Assembly: GCA_004802725.1 (NCBI GenBank)
Contig: SGPM01000073.1
Location: forward strand, 1 to 64,000
From: Antrodiella citrinella
Lineage: Eukaryota; Basidiomycota; Agaricomycetes; Polyporales; Steccherinaceae
Reading direction: 5' to 3'
Length of the DNA stretch: 64,000 nt
In this document: positions 35,304-46,650 of the stretch, one piece after another
How the letters are laid out: each line of letters begins with the position of its first letter
Position numbering within the stretch: the stretch's first letter is position 1
The notes under the pieces: generated by a model
What the model saw: only the letters and a program-made list of their open reading frames with translations
Database searches by the model: none
Told to the model about the DNA's origin: nothing
Translations under genes and position numbers: made by a program

Positions 35304-38300
35304 ATCGTTCTAGATCTGCGAATAATGAAAGATGGTGGTATCCGGGGTTGTACTTGGGTGTTGGTCGTTAGAAAGAGGTCGAGCTGAGCTCTTGGTCCTA
35401 TCTTTCCGGAATCCACAATGACGAGAGGAAGAGATCTGTCTTTTCCAATCCGGGCATCGATAAGAAACGAAGCAAAAAAAAAGCATCCGCGACGCTGCGT
35501 TACGCCACATTGATCGTGTACGGTTCAAAATGGTAAACGTGGAACGATGGACTTGAATTTCATCGTAAAGTACGACCGCTCATCTCGATGTGCCTCACTG
35601 GAGGGGCAGAGGGTTTCACGAAAGTTAATGAAAAACGTTTTCTAGATCGTGAATTCGTAAGAGAGTTCAAGTTGCAGAGGCTTACTACTCGTCTGGACCC
35701 GAGTCCAAGTCCGCCGATTATCATGTACGTACCAACTTGAAAGGTCTGAGATCTGAACTTTCGTGACTGCCTAGAAGTGGGCAAGCCCAGTTCAAAACAT
35801 TCTTCTGAGTAGTGCACTTCATCAAAGCAAACCACGCACGACGTTGTCGCACTGTCATCCCATTTGCAGGCTAGCCTGATACAAGACCCCGGGAGGGTCG
35901 AAAACAGCAACCTCTTCCCCCGCCACCGGCGAACCACGGTCCAAGGAGGCGTAAGTTCCTCTGACTTTGACTCTGGAAGACCGATGTGACTGTGCGTATG
36001 CTAGACACGAGGCGAATGCGTGTCCCGCTGAAGGCTGTTTCATCAAACGGCCGTCGCATGGATCTCAATCACTCCGGAATGGACCTCATGGCTTCCGGGA
36101 GGCGTGCAGGGAGACCCATCGGACTCCAGACTCGCTTTCGTTTGAGTCACACTTTAAGCATTCTTTCCCTCAGAGCTTCTTGACGGTGCTCGAGGCAGGG
36201 CACCGTCCACCGGAGATGGGACATCGACACAGATCCATTACGACTCGGCAAAAGACAGGATGTTGTACTAAGTGCCAACGTGTCTACGGGTGATGCGCTG
36301 AAGGGGGAACGGGGGAATGGGATCGTGGACGGGGATCGTATGAAATGCGTGTGAGCGAGGCGTGTGCAGTCATGAGAAAAAAGATGTAGAGCAAGTACAG
36401 AGCAAGCAAGAAGATGTGGAGAAAGCTACAACTAAACTAACTAACAACCAAGGGTGGGGTGAAATAGGTACGAGCCAATGAGGATGAGTGTACGACGAAG
36501 ACGGGACTACGTGGATGAGCGACGACGAGAGCGCAGTCAGCAGCGAAGGAACAGCCGCCGACACCAACGACGACACACACAACCAGAACGAAGAACAACA
36601 AGATGCTCGAACAGAAGTCCGCAACCTCAACCACCACCATCACCACCTACAACCCATCAACACACGAACAACAACCAGACACGAACCACCAACAACGAAG
36701 AAACAGCAGCACACACACACACGGACGAACGGGAGAAGAGAACGAACACCCAGGCTCCTCAACTAGTCGGCTACCAGGCAACGCATAGACTAGCTACGCA
36801 GGTGCACGAGCGCGGTTAGGAGAAGCAGCTGCAAGAGTCGTCCCTTTCGCGACGCACGCGAGATGAGTGGAGTGAAACCCGAGGCGGGAGAGAACGAGCG
36901 AGAAGTCGAACGAGTAGAGACGAGAGCGGAATGGAATGGAGTGGAAGCGGAGAGGGCGACGTGAGCGGATGATGGACGCCTGGAGTAAGAGAGGACGAGG
37001 GCGAAGGAGGGATCGCGTAATGGGGCGTCGTGTCGCGGAGAGGAACAGGAACAGATCCTGTAGATGTCTTGAGGAGAAGGTCGTGGATAGTCCGGATCGG
37101 CCCTCGCAAGGATAAAGAATACAAGAAGTGGAAGGGTGAAGAAGTCTTGCGAGGTGCTCGTGAAAAGCGCAAATAGCAAATACGCCGGAGGGACAGCGGA
37201 TAGGTTTGATGTTTGGGGTAGGACGCGGCAGGGCGCGTCGTCGGATAGGATGAGAGGTGGCATTTCGCATATAGAAAAGGCGTCAAGGTGGGTGATCAAA
37301 GCAAAAAAGGGTAGAACCTGTGTAAATCGATACAAATGTGAAAGGTCGTGGTCGAGTTCAATCGTTAAGAAAGGATGCGTGCCAAGGCAGAAATGTCGCG
37401 AGGGGGAATCCAACCGAGGGGGTTTCCATGTGGTCTTTGATGCCAGTGTATCGGCGCGCGGACAGCAACTTCCAGGTGTGCGTCAATCGAAACCGGAGCG
37501 AGGCACGTAACCACAGTAAAGTGGTCGTACACCATCAGCTCACGGCCGAGACGGATACGCAGGAAGGGTCGGCGAGATGGCGAGAACTCGTGTGAGCGAG
37601 AGCCGGAGCTTTGATCTGTATGCAGAGTGAGACGGAGAGACAAGTGCGACACGGGGTTGCTCCTAGGCGTCAAGTCGATGCCGTGGATCGACGACGGTGG
37701 CTGAGGAAGCGAGAGGTGTGCAAAGAAGACAAGAATGCGCCAATGACAGGGCGAAGCGAGGCACCGCACATGGCAGGTTCGCCGCTCCACGAAAACACAA
37801 CTGCTTGCTCGCGCATAAAGGAGGGCTGCAGCGGGGGCGAGTTGGCTCGGGAGGGGGTACCGTATAGCGATGTGAAAACCAGTGTGCCTTCTAGCTTGGC
37901 CACGAGTCGTGGTCTTGCGTCGTGTGTCGTGTCCCGAATGTTCAATTCCTGAGATCGGCCGGCAAAGGCGAATAGGGTGAGCCATCTTCAAAGAGCGTGG
38001 AAGGGGGCGTCGCGCGAAAGGCACGTGCCATAAGGTGGTTGGAGGGAGGGGATCGATTCGACAGTCAACTTCCCAAGAAGACTGGAACCGAGGGGGCGGC
38101 GCGGCCGCGGGCGACATTTCGGGGAAGGCAGGTGCCCAATTGGACGGACTGTCGGTACGGTCGCAGAGCGTACAAATGACCTGCTTGAGTTCTTCCCGAT
38201 GCATTGAGCACCACCATGAAAGGGCCTGTGAAACGTGAGAGGCGAGGCGAGGCGAGAGAAAGACGGTATGTATGGTGGGGGAAGATGCGGATCAAGAGGA

Positions 38301-38559
38301 TGAGATGTAAAGGTAAAGCGTATAAAGACAATAAAAATGTCAAAAGGTAGATGGGTGGGTGAGGAATGGGGATGCGTGTGAGGATAAGTAGTGTCCATTG
38401 TGACTATGCTAATAGGACCCCCTGCAATCCAGGCAGAGTGGGGCTATTCCGATTCATGAGAGTGTCGTAAAGTTCAGCTTAAAAGTAATCCGTGACGGCG
38501 TTGCTCCGATGGTGTCCAGACGGTCGAAAGCTTTTGGGACTTGCACAGGACATGCAAAT
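35304..38559. other. Gene-poor interval downstream of the first bHLH-zip gene
   Basis: This region of about 3.3 kb has no supported gene. From about 36,350 to 38,400 the plus strand is purine-rich (many GGAG, GAGAGG and GGGAGG motifs), so the minus strand is pyrimidine-rich. That makes long minus-strand open frames (36,790-37,413; 37,365-38,204) with Pro/Ser/Leu-rich, domain-free translations. These are best read as compositional artefacts. A long 3' UTR or a non-coding RNA from the bHLH gene on the same strand is possible but not shown. Confidence 0.45.
36540..36740 (+). repeat. CAA/ACC/ACA low-complexity tract
   Basis: This plus-strand stretch is dominated by A and C in short runs (CCACCACCATCACCACC, AACAACAACC) and ends with an (AC)n microsatellite near 36,710-36,723. 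It lies within the purine-rich gene-poor interval and has no coding support. Confidence 0.6.
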
Positions 38560-39635
38560 CTAGAAGCCCGACGTCGGTGCTTGCTGCTGGGCAGCGGCGA
38601 CGGCAGAGGCAGCGGCGGCGTGACGCTGTTCGGCGGTGCCGAGCATCAACGCCTCGTTGACGCTGTAATAGAAAACATGTGGGTCAAGACAGATTCTCAC
38701 TGAAGANTGCGAAATGAACGTACTGCCTGAGCCGGTTGGTCTCGCTTTCTGCCGCAGCCAAGCGGGTCTGGAGCTGCTGCTGGGTCATCTCGAGGTAGCG
38801 AATATGAGTGGTCGCTAGAGAAGAACGAATGAGAGAGGGAAATTCAGAGAAAGCGAATATGCGTACCACGATCCAACAATGAAACTTTGCTGGACTTCTG
38901 GTTCGACACGGGGAGGGCATCCTTGAGCCTGCGGTATCCGTCTCTCAGCTCGTCACGTCTCCTCTGCTCCGACTCGATGCGCTGACGGCGGATCTCCTCG
39001 CGGCGGGCCTCGTTGGAGGTCGCGGTGATAACGGGGTTGAAGTCGTCGTCGTCGTCAGAGGCGAACTCGTCCGGGATACCCTTGGCGCGCTTCTTCTGCT
39101 GCCTTGTGGAGGACCGCGGAGGGATGGCGGTGGCCGCGAGAGGGTTGAAGCGGTGAGACCGGGGGACGGTCGCCAGTGATCCGGGAGCAGGCGCCGGGGA
39201 TATGGTGCCACTGCCCCGGCGACCCCGGTTCGAAGCGGCGCTATCGGAGGAGAGCTCGCCGGCGCTGAGGTTGGACAGCGCTCCGGGGTAGATGCCGCCG
39301 GCGTTGGAGGGCGTGAAGGAGCGGTTCGGAGAGCCGGTGGTGTAGTTGGGCGTCGACGAGTAGGTGTACTCGCTCATCCCGTTGTTGAGGTTCAAGGAGT
39401 TGAACCCGATGCGGGGAGAGGACGTCGGGGGCACTGTGGGTGCTTGTGTTAGTTCGGTGGAGCGAATCGATCGGCGGTCAAGGAAATACGCACGGCCCAT
39501 GGACACACCGAAGTTGGGAGAGTGCGGGTACTGGAGGTAGTCCAGGCCGGAAAGAGTGTCGAAGTAGTTGGTGGCACCGTCCATGAAGTCGTTGGGCTTC
39601 TGGTCGAGGACGTGTTCCATGTGTGCGGTCTCCAT
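38560..39635 (-). CDS. bHLH leucine-zipper transcription factor, copy A
   Basis: The protein has an N-terminal region starting METAHMEHVLDQKPNDFMDG, then an intron after NFGVSMG. The middle exon has a Ser/Thr/Pro-rich segment, an RxxSG-rich stretch, a short basic patch (RQQKKRAKG), an acidic DDDDD run, and the basic region plus helix 1 (RREEIRRQRIESEQRRRDEL, RDGYRRLKDALPVSNQKSSK, VSLLDR). A further exon gives ATTHIRYLEMTQQQLQTRLA for helix 2 and the zipper, and the last ends QQQAPTSGF. Glu and Arg residues of the E-box-binding pattern (ExxRR) are present. It most resembles Max/Mlx-type bHLH-zip proteins that bind CACGTG as dimers; the exact family is uncertain. It is about 10 kb from copy B in the same orientation. 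An N at 38,707 lies in an intron. Confidence 0.85.
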
Positions 39636-42600
39636 TGCGAGAGTAAGGCGGCGGGAGGCGGAAGAGCAAGTATCACAGATATGTGCTGAAGACGAGGTGG
39701 AATAGACGAGGAGGATTGCTGTGGGATTAAGAAGGGCAGAGATGTTGTTGTTCAGTATGCGAGAGAATAAAGTCGCTAGGGAGATGAACTTACCGATAGG
39801 GAGATGCAAAGTTGCTAGCGGGGGATGTAGCTAGTGTTGTACAATGGAACAAGGGCCGCTGAGCGCCGTGGGAGAGGCGGGCAACGGGGACGACGGATTG
39901 AAGAAGAAGAAGAGGGAAGGGGGTTGAGGAAAGAGAGACGGGGCAGAGGGCCGCTATTATACGCAGAGAACTCTTCACAGTTCGCACCGGGGAAATTACG
40001 CGTCTGCTAGAATATATCATAATATTATTCTGAATCTGTAGAGCTTGGACTGATGCCTCGTGTATGGCAGCGTCCTCTCCCAGCGATTCCTCTTTCTCTG
40101 TTTTCTTTTTCCACATTCACTTCCGTCTCGCACGCGCTGAGACTGTCCTCAAGATCGCCCCGTCGGTCCCAGGAACCCACCATCTCAATCCCTCTGCCTC
40201 AATCTCAGCCACCCATCGTCTGCGCAGCCTTCATTCCAGGCATTCTCAGCTCCTCTTCAAGGTCGGTTTCACCGAGATTTCCATCGTCTGCCTCCGAGCC
40301 GCTTGTTCTCAATCCTTGTACGCTGATCCTCCGACGAGGCCCGTCCCGCCCTGCGCGTCTCCTCTCCCGACGCTGTTGTCTCTCGTTTCGTGCATTGCCT
40401 TATCCTTGACACCCATTCTTGTGTCCCCTCTTCACCTCCGTTGGCATTCTACAGCTTCCAGGTTCCTCGTGCAATGCTTCTGCTGCCGTACCGTCAATAC
40501 CAATGTCTATCATTCGAACCTAATATCCTATGTTAGTAGCCGACCTATCAGTCATGACATCCCAACGCCATGTTCGGTAAGCCACCGTTGATGTTACGTC
40601 CTACGACGTGCGCCCACCTTCCTAGTAGCTACCTACTCGTCCATCGATGTTCATATTCGACCTTATCTTCTCCTTCATCATTCTGCTTCTCTCACCCCGC
40701 ACTCGTCCTTCTGGTCCGGAACACCGAGAACCAGGGAGGCAACTCGTTTGCCCCCTTACCACTTTCTCTCTCCCGATCCCACCAAAGGGTCTTCATGCAC
40801 CGCATCTTATTCCTTCCGGGGGAAGGCTGCTGGGTCATCTGCCTTTCCAAGTATTAAGGTTCCACCACACCTGGGATCATGATATTTACCCCTTCCCATG
40901 CCTCGTGCCCTTCCGCGCCTCCAACGTTTCTTTCATTTCCAGTTTCTCTATACCGCATCCGTCCACGCGCGTCCGGACACCCCCTCCTCCTTTGTTTTCC
41001 ATTACTTTTCTTATTCCTCCTCGGCCGTTCCCTCCTTCTCTCTTTGCCGGCAATGCGCTGAGCTCGGAGACGAAGATGGCATCAACCCATGCGTTCGAGA
41101 AGGGAGGGACCTACCGAGGGGAGGGTTGGATTGTTTGCTCCGACGCTCTTTCACCCGCTCGTCCAATCCTCTTTCTTGCTTACGCCTCTTCCCTCTCCTC
41201 CTATCAAAATTACTCGCTGAGCCGCTCGGTCATTGACCTTCGCCCGCTGATCTTTGCAGTTTTTCTTCCCCCTTCCTTTCCCTTTCCGAGTCTGATGGTC
41301 TGCCTCACCCCGCCTGCATTCATTCATACCCACGGACCACCATGCTCCGTCACTCCTCTACTCCGAAGTCCCCAGCCCCGGTCGTATGTATGTATGTCAT
41401 TCAGCCTGCGGATGCTCCGGTCGACCATCTAGCCTTTCAAATTCACCTCCTCGACCCTGGCTCAGAACTGGAATCATCTTTGCCCCTACTTGCGTTCTGA
41501 CGGAAGCCCACACATTGCAATTCTCTCGCGCCTCCGCTGGTGGTCCCGTGGTCACGATCGACGGACCCTTTCATTCATTCCAGCAGGTCATCCAGTCTGT
41601 TTGTCAGTACACAGCAGCCCAGCCTCTATGCACCGATTACGATAGACCCGTTCTCAACTTCCCTCCGGCTTTTTCGTGTGCGTCCGCGCGCCGTTCACTT
41701 CTTCTTGACAGATGGCCGCTCTACCCACCTCCGAAACGTCTGTGTAATGAATGAATATTCCGGAATGCGTTTATTTATCTGTTGTGCGATCTGTTATGAA
41801 GACCGAGACTCTGCGCATGGAAGGTCTGAGCACGAACGATGGTAGCCCGCGGTTGCTTGAAACTGAGATGAAAAACCACCGGCGTGTTCCTCAGAGAAGG
41901 CCCACAGTCCACAGTCAAGCAAAAGGGAAGAATGGATACCAGTGTGGGGACGGGGAGCTCACACGGGCGAACGGCTCCCAAGCCCAAGCTCAAAGTTTAG
42001 TTTGGCATGTCGATGGGTGACAGGTGCTTTCTCGCACTCTCGAACAGCATATCCCACCCACAAAGTCCGGTCCACCCACCCCCTTCAGCGTCCTCGGCAA
42101 CTCCGCGTCGTCTGAGGCAAAGGTAAAAACAATCGGGCAGACGGGGAACCCCGCCGCTTCCGAACCTCCCAACAACAGGATCACAACTCTGGGTCATTGT
42201 GGACTGTTGTGGGATGAGATCGAGTTAGCGGCCTCCAAGGCTTGTTGTTGTAGCATCGAGCAATTATGCGTTATGCGTTATTACGAGCAAGCAGGAAAAA
42301 GGTTCCGCGAGCCTTCTGGGTCGCCGGGCCAGTGATGGCCATGCGCATCTTTGTCCGTTGAGGATCGCGATTGTTCGTTCGCCACGATCGACAAAGGATG
42401 CGTTCACGCCGATTCGTTCGTACTGGAAGGTGCTATCACGGCCACATCTGAATAAAATCGGATATGAAAACAAAGAACTCACAAGAAAATACACAAAGGC
42501 CATTCATTCTGTGGTCGAAGTTCACCGGCAGGTGAGATAAGTCCGGTAAACGATAGCGCTTTGTGGATGGCCCTGCAAGCAAAAGAAATCGAATCCATGG

Positions 42601-43119
42601 GCTGTTGCGGCAGAGGCAATGATAAGAAACAATGTGCAGGAAAATGTGACGGGGTCCGCGCCCGTCCGTTCCGGACATACAACAACAGCATTCAGAGGGT
42701 AAACGTAAGGATGTGATTACCAGGAGGTTGTGATGATACGAACGGAACTCAGAGCTGTCTATCAATATCGGAAGACAGGTCCAGCACATTCGCACATGCC
42801 CTAGGGTTGGGTCACATGGGGAAAGTATCCGTAAGGGTAACGGGAACACAAACAACAAGGCAAAGGTAACAGAATAAGTCATTCGTAAACGGCGGTCGTA
42901 ATCGTGGGTCGTTAGTCGTGATATGAGAGTCGTCATAAGCAGGGTCGTCACAGAAACACAAAAGACAGGAGAGATGAGGACACAGTCGGTCGGGTAAGAG
43001 AGAAGGAACAGAAAGAGATGGAGAAGATGACGCAAGCGAAGAGGGAGAGCGATATTGAAATGTCCAGGAATGCGTGAAATGCGTGTGAGGACCCCGGTGT
43101 CGGTGCGAATTGGGCGCCT
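39636..43119. other. Long non-coding interval upstream of bHLH-zip copy A
   Basis: No gene is supported in these 3.5 kb. From about 40,050 to 41,760 the plus strand is pyrimidine-rich (CTCC, TTCCC, CCTC runs), and from about 42,330 to 43,100 purine-rich. Long open frames at 40,064-40,591 and 40,647-41,432 are Ser/Pro/Leu/Phe-rich with no domain. Close to 39,635 the region should contain the promoter and 5' leader of copy A. Confidence 0.45.
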
Positions 43120-44947
43120 TTAAGCCTTGTAGTATCCTGTGCACGGGACAAGATCAGCGTCAAGAGCTTTCAGACGGTATTGAAGGCAAAGAGGGCTGTC
43201 GGGAATTCCAGGCGCCACTCCGAGCACTGGAAGCATAGAACGGCGCAGGTCGCGGAGATCGGGAGGCGCAAAGCGCGCGGGGATCAAAGAAACAAGAGGG
43301 GTCTCGAACGAACGAAAGCGACAACTTACCGCCGTTGAATGGCCCTTGCATGCCAGAGTAGTGCTCCAGACGCTTTTGGTACCGCCACATGAGGAATGCC
43401 ATGTACATCTGAAAACCGTTCCGACCAAGCGCACTCGTCAGTCAATAGATTCAGCACTAAGCCCCAAGCAAGAAGCAAAAAAGGGAGAAAGAAGACGCAT
43501 TCGAAATGACGTGTGGGTAGGGACCGTAATCAGGTGACGTGGGTGGGTGTAGCGGAGCGCGGAAGAAGCAGGAGAACCGGAACGCACCTGGAACCCAAGA
43601 TCGACGAGCAGCGAGACGATAAACGCTGCATTTAAGCTGGAAAGTCCCGCACCGCAGAATGCACTCGGGATGGTGCCTGTGGTTGTGACGGTTGTGGCGG
43701 ACCAGAGCTGTCCACCATTGTCGCATTCCCACTGGATCTTCTCCTTCCTACCAAAGTAAAATACGTCGTCAGCATTCGCGGTGTGTGGCATGAGAACCAA
43801 CGAATAGTTATCAGGGGCTTGTCAAAATTAACGAAGAAAAGATGTAACGGGATGAAACTTAATGGGGAAGGGTAGGAGCACAATGAAGACTTCGGAATAT
43901 AGGGTACAGATGGATGAATTCAAGGGAAAGAGCCACATACCCTCGTTGGATTTCGACGATCATAATGATTGCTCGGACCGCGGAAATGAGGAGGATAAAC
44001 GGCCAAACGAATATCATTGCTCGCGTCCAGATATAAGATCGCTGTATCGCACAAGAGATCATTTTCGTGACCGGCTCTCACACTGGAATAAGCAGTCCAC
44101 TTACATTCGAGAGAGCAATGACACTAATGAGCGCAATAGCGGCCACCAACATTCCAATGCCTCCATAAAGGTACCTATACGACGCGACGGTAAGCATTTA
44201 CGTTCATGGGTAGGCGGAGAATGACGCAACCATTCAGGGTATACGAAGAACAAGAATTGACCCCAGTGCAGAAGGAAGATGCCTCCGGCAAGACTATACA
44301 ACTGGTTTCTATTCTCAGTACGGATCATCTTCGCCATACATACGCATAACTCACAGTGATGATGAAGCCCCAGGCGATGGCACCGCCACGCTGTATGCAA
44401 GGATGAATCGGTCTCGCAAATCGCTATGACTGAAGCACTGCAGCGCTTACAAGGGGCATGAGGAGGAGGCAGTTATCACACCTGCACGAGAAGACAACGT
44501 CCTCAATAGCTTGCGCAGTAAGATAACACTATCACTTACCACATTTCTGCAACTTGTAAGTTCTACAACGGTGGTCCTGATTGCGTATTGAGCGGCGGTA
44601 GTAGTAAACAGATAGCAGAAGCCTTTCTTGAGAGGTAACGTTCGGTGCAAAGAACGAAAGGCGGGATAAGTTTAGGTACAAGGAGGGTATAACGCCACAA
44701 CAAACAGAGAAAACCGTTGAGAAGCCTGGCGCAGACCTAGCGTCGACGTCGAGGAGGACGATGAGAACGATTCCAAAGCAGCCCGTGGAGGCCTCATTGC
44801 AGCCGGCCCGCTCCGGAAACTCGCACGTTCCTTGTAGGACTCCACCGGAGCGACTCCGGCCGGATTGGCCATGCGACCGACCGGTTGGGCGTTTGTATCG
44901 ATCGTGTTTGGACTGCAAGCGCCGACACCAAGTTCGCTGTTCGACAA
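43120..44947 (-). CDS. Multi-pass membrane protein of unknown family
   Basis: I do not recognise this gene. The minus strand splices in phase into a protein with at least four hydrophobic helices. The probable N-terminal exon is Ser-rich (MSNSELGVGACSPNTIDT and SFSSSSSTSTLG). Next come RGGAIAWGFIIT; LYSLAGGIFLLHWGQFLFFV; YLYGGIGMLVAAIALISVIA; AMIFVWPFILLISAVRAIIM; then KEKIQWECDNGGQLWSATTV and FCGAGLSSLNAAFIVSLLVD before a last helix MYMAFLMWRYQKRLEHYSGM and the end GPFNGGYYKA. The exons join at standard GT-AG sites with consistent phase, which argues that it is real. The ECDNGGQLW loop with a later Cys may form a luminal or extracellular disulfide. The 5' exon and its first splice are uncertain. 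Confidence 0.65.
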
Positions 44948-44989
44948 CCAACTTGCCCTCGGCTTTCGTAGAACTCCAAACTCTGCTTC

Positions 44990-46650
44990 AATATCTTGCT
45001 ACGCGTGAGTGAGGGTTTATGTTCATACTATCGACTCTATGACCAGTTTTGGAACGTAGAATCGCGTCGGAAACACTACATTTGGGTGATGAGATGGTCG
45101 ACCAACTTCCACCGAGACCCGATTCGACGACAAGCTCCTGAACAGGCTATCGACGATCCTTTGATCTCAGAAATCATGGAACATGCTGAAGGGTCCAAGT
45201 TCTCTAGCATAAAGGACTCGGTATCCGCTGTCTTGGGTCATATGTGTAATGAGGCTAGCTGTAGCCGACTTCCAAGCACCAAAGGTCCGAGTCTTACCCA
45301 GCTTTTGTCCAGGAAGATGCAAGGACGATTCAACAGTTATCGGATTTGCATCATCGCTACGTCGTCTTCTGCGTCTTCACCATTGTTCCGCTGCTTGCCG
45401 AAATCCTGCTCAGGTGCTGTCAGAATCACTAGGACGGCCTCAACTTGTACAGTCTTGGTTACCACCACGGCAAAGAGTCAAACATCCTCATGCTCTCTCC
45501 TTAATTGTGCAGAGACCCTGGCTGTGTTTTTCCGTGCTCCTGACAGAAGCACCATGTCATGGGCGTCTTTCCCTCCCGCGAAGATGGACTGGATCAGTGG
45601 ATGTCTCGGCCTCTGTAACCTCTGTATTTCTTTTCGACGTTCGACTAGTGGGACAGTGTCATAAATAGCCATGGCTTGGGGTTGAAGGGTTTATCGGTCC
45701 GCCAGAATCCACATCGTCGGCTGCCAAAAAGGCAGATCGATGTCTGCCACTTGCTTACAGAGTTTCAGCGGCCAGCACCAAGGCCAAGCAGCCGGTGGAA
45801 TGCACCATGGCACTTTCTGTCATCGAAACGGATACTCTCAGCGACGCCACGAAGCCAACATCCCGAATTGGATCGAATGCTCGTGACATCTTGGCTCGTA
45901 CGCTGATCTCACGTATTCAGTATGTCCCCTGGCGCTGCGTGTGTGCAGATCCTACAGATCCTCGCTGCTTCGCATTCCATTGCTTCAGACTACAACGCCA
46001 CCCATCGATCTACTTCAATACCTCCTGCCTTCCAAGCTCTGTATCATCACTACACAGAGATCCGAATCTCGAAGCGGTAATGCTGACGCGTTCGGGACCG
46101 TTTCTTGCGTTCGTCAAAGCGCGTTACTGTTGTCCCTTTTCGCCGAAGGGCTGGCTCGGTCGGAAGGACCTTGGCTTAATTTCTCACCAAGCTGCCAGAA
46201 ATATCGATGGCTGAGACCGAAGCTGATTATCGTATACTCCCAGGTTCATATAAGTCGCAACGTGGGCTCCCTTCAACGTCTTTCGCACTTTCTCTTTGAA
46301 CCCTGCGATAGTCACGGGAGACCGTTCGACGTGTAGTCGGCTCACGATTGGTGAGTAGTAGTCTCCTTATCCTTCTTTTCACCCTCAAAATCAAGAAAAT
46401 TTTGTAGGTGCCAAGCGATGCGTCTCGGCCACACCAGAATACGTACCGTTTCGTCGTCGTGCGCGGGAAAGTATCTGCTATTTCCTGCGGGTTCTGCACA
46501 GCTTTGGCTGCTCAGCGACCACCGGAGTACCGAGTCGCTGTTTGAGTGTACTTCTGCAGAATCTCATGCCAGTCGTACACCTCGTCGCTTATGGACGCCA
46601 GTCATAGCACCTCACGAAACGGCCTGTTCTTCTTGACTTGTGGCGACCAT
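44990..46650 (+). pseudogene. Possible decayed protein-coding gene, family unknown
   Basis: Plus-strand frames here look gene-like but change frame repeatedly. Pieces include EQAIDDPLISEIMEHAEGSK and KDSVSAVLGHMCNEA (about 45,140-45,260), then SSLRRLLRLHHCSAACRNPA in another frame, then DARDILARTLIS-like sequence near 45,870, then a frame at 46,050-46,330 with FLAFVKAR and LFEPCDSHGRPFDV. Some changes might be introns, but stops and frame shifts without good splice sites suggest decay. I cannot name the ancestor. Composition is not biased like the neighbouring non-coding DNA, which is a mild argument for a coding origin. Confidence 0.3.

Noticed and set aside
36790..38204. Long minus-strand open frames (36,790-37,413 and 37,365-38,204)
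   Set aside because: They result from the pyrimidine-rich strand; translations are Ser/Pro/Leu/Arg-rich with no domain, and three frames are open at once.
40064..41432. Long plus-strand open frames (40,064-40,591 and 40,647-41,432)
   Set aside because: Same compositional cause as above: CT-rich DNA gives Ser/Pro/Phe/Leu-rich frames without splice or domain support.
44880..44950. A CxxCKRRHxxxC motif on the plus strand resembling a Zn2Cys6 finger start (SCLDCKRRHQVRC)
   Set aside because: Only half of the six-cysteine pattern is present, the frame stops soon after, and the opposite strand carries a more plausible Ser-rich exon of the membrane protein.
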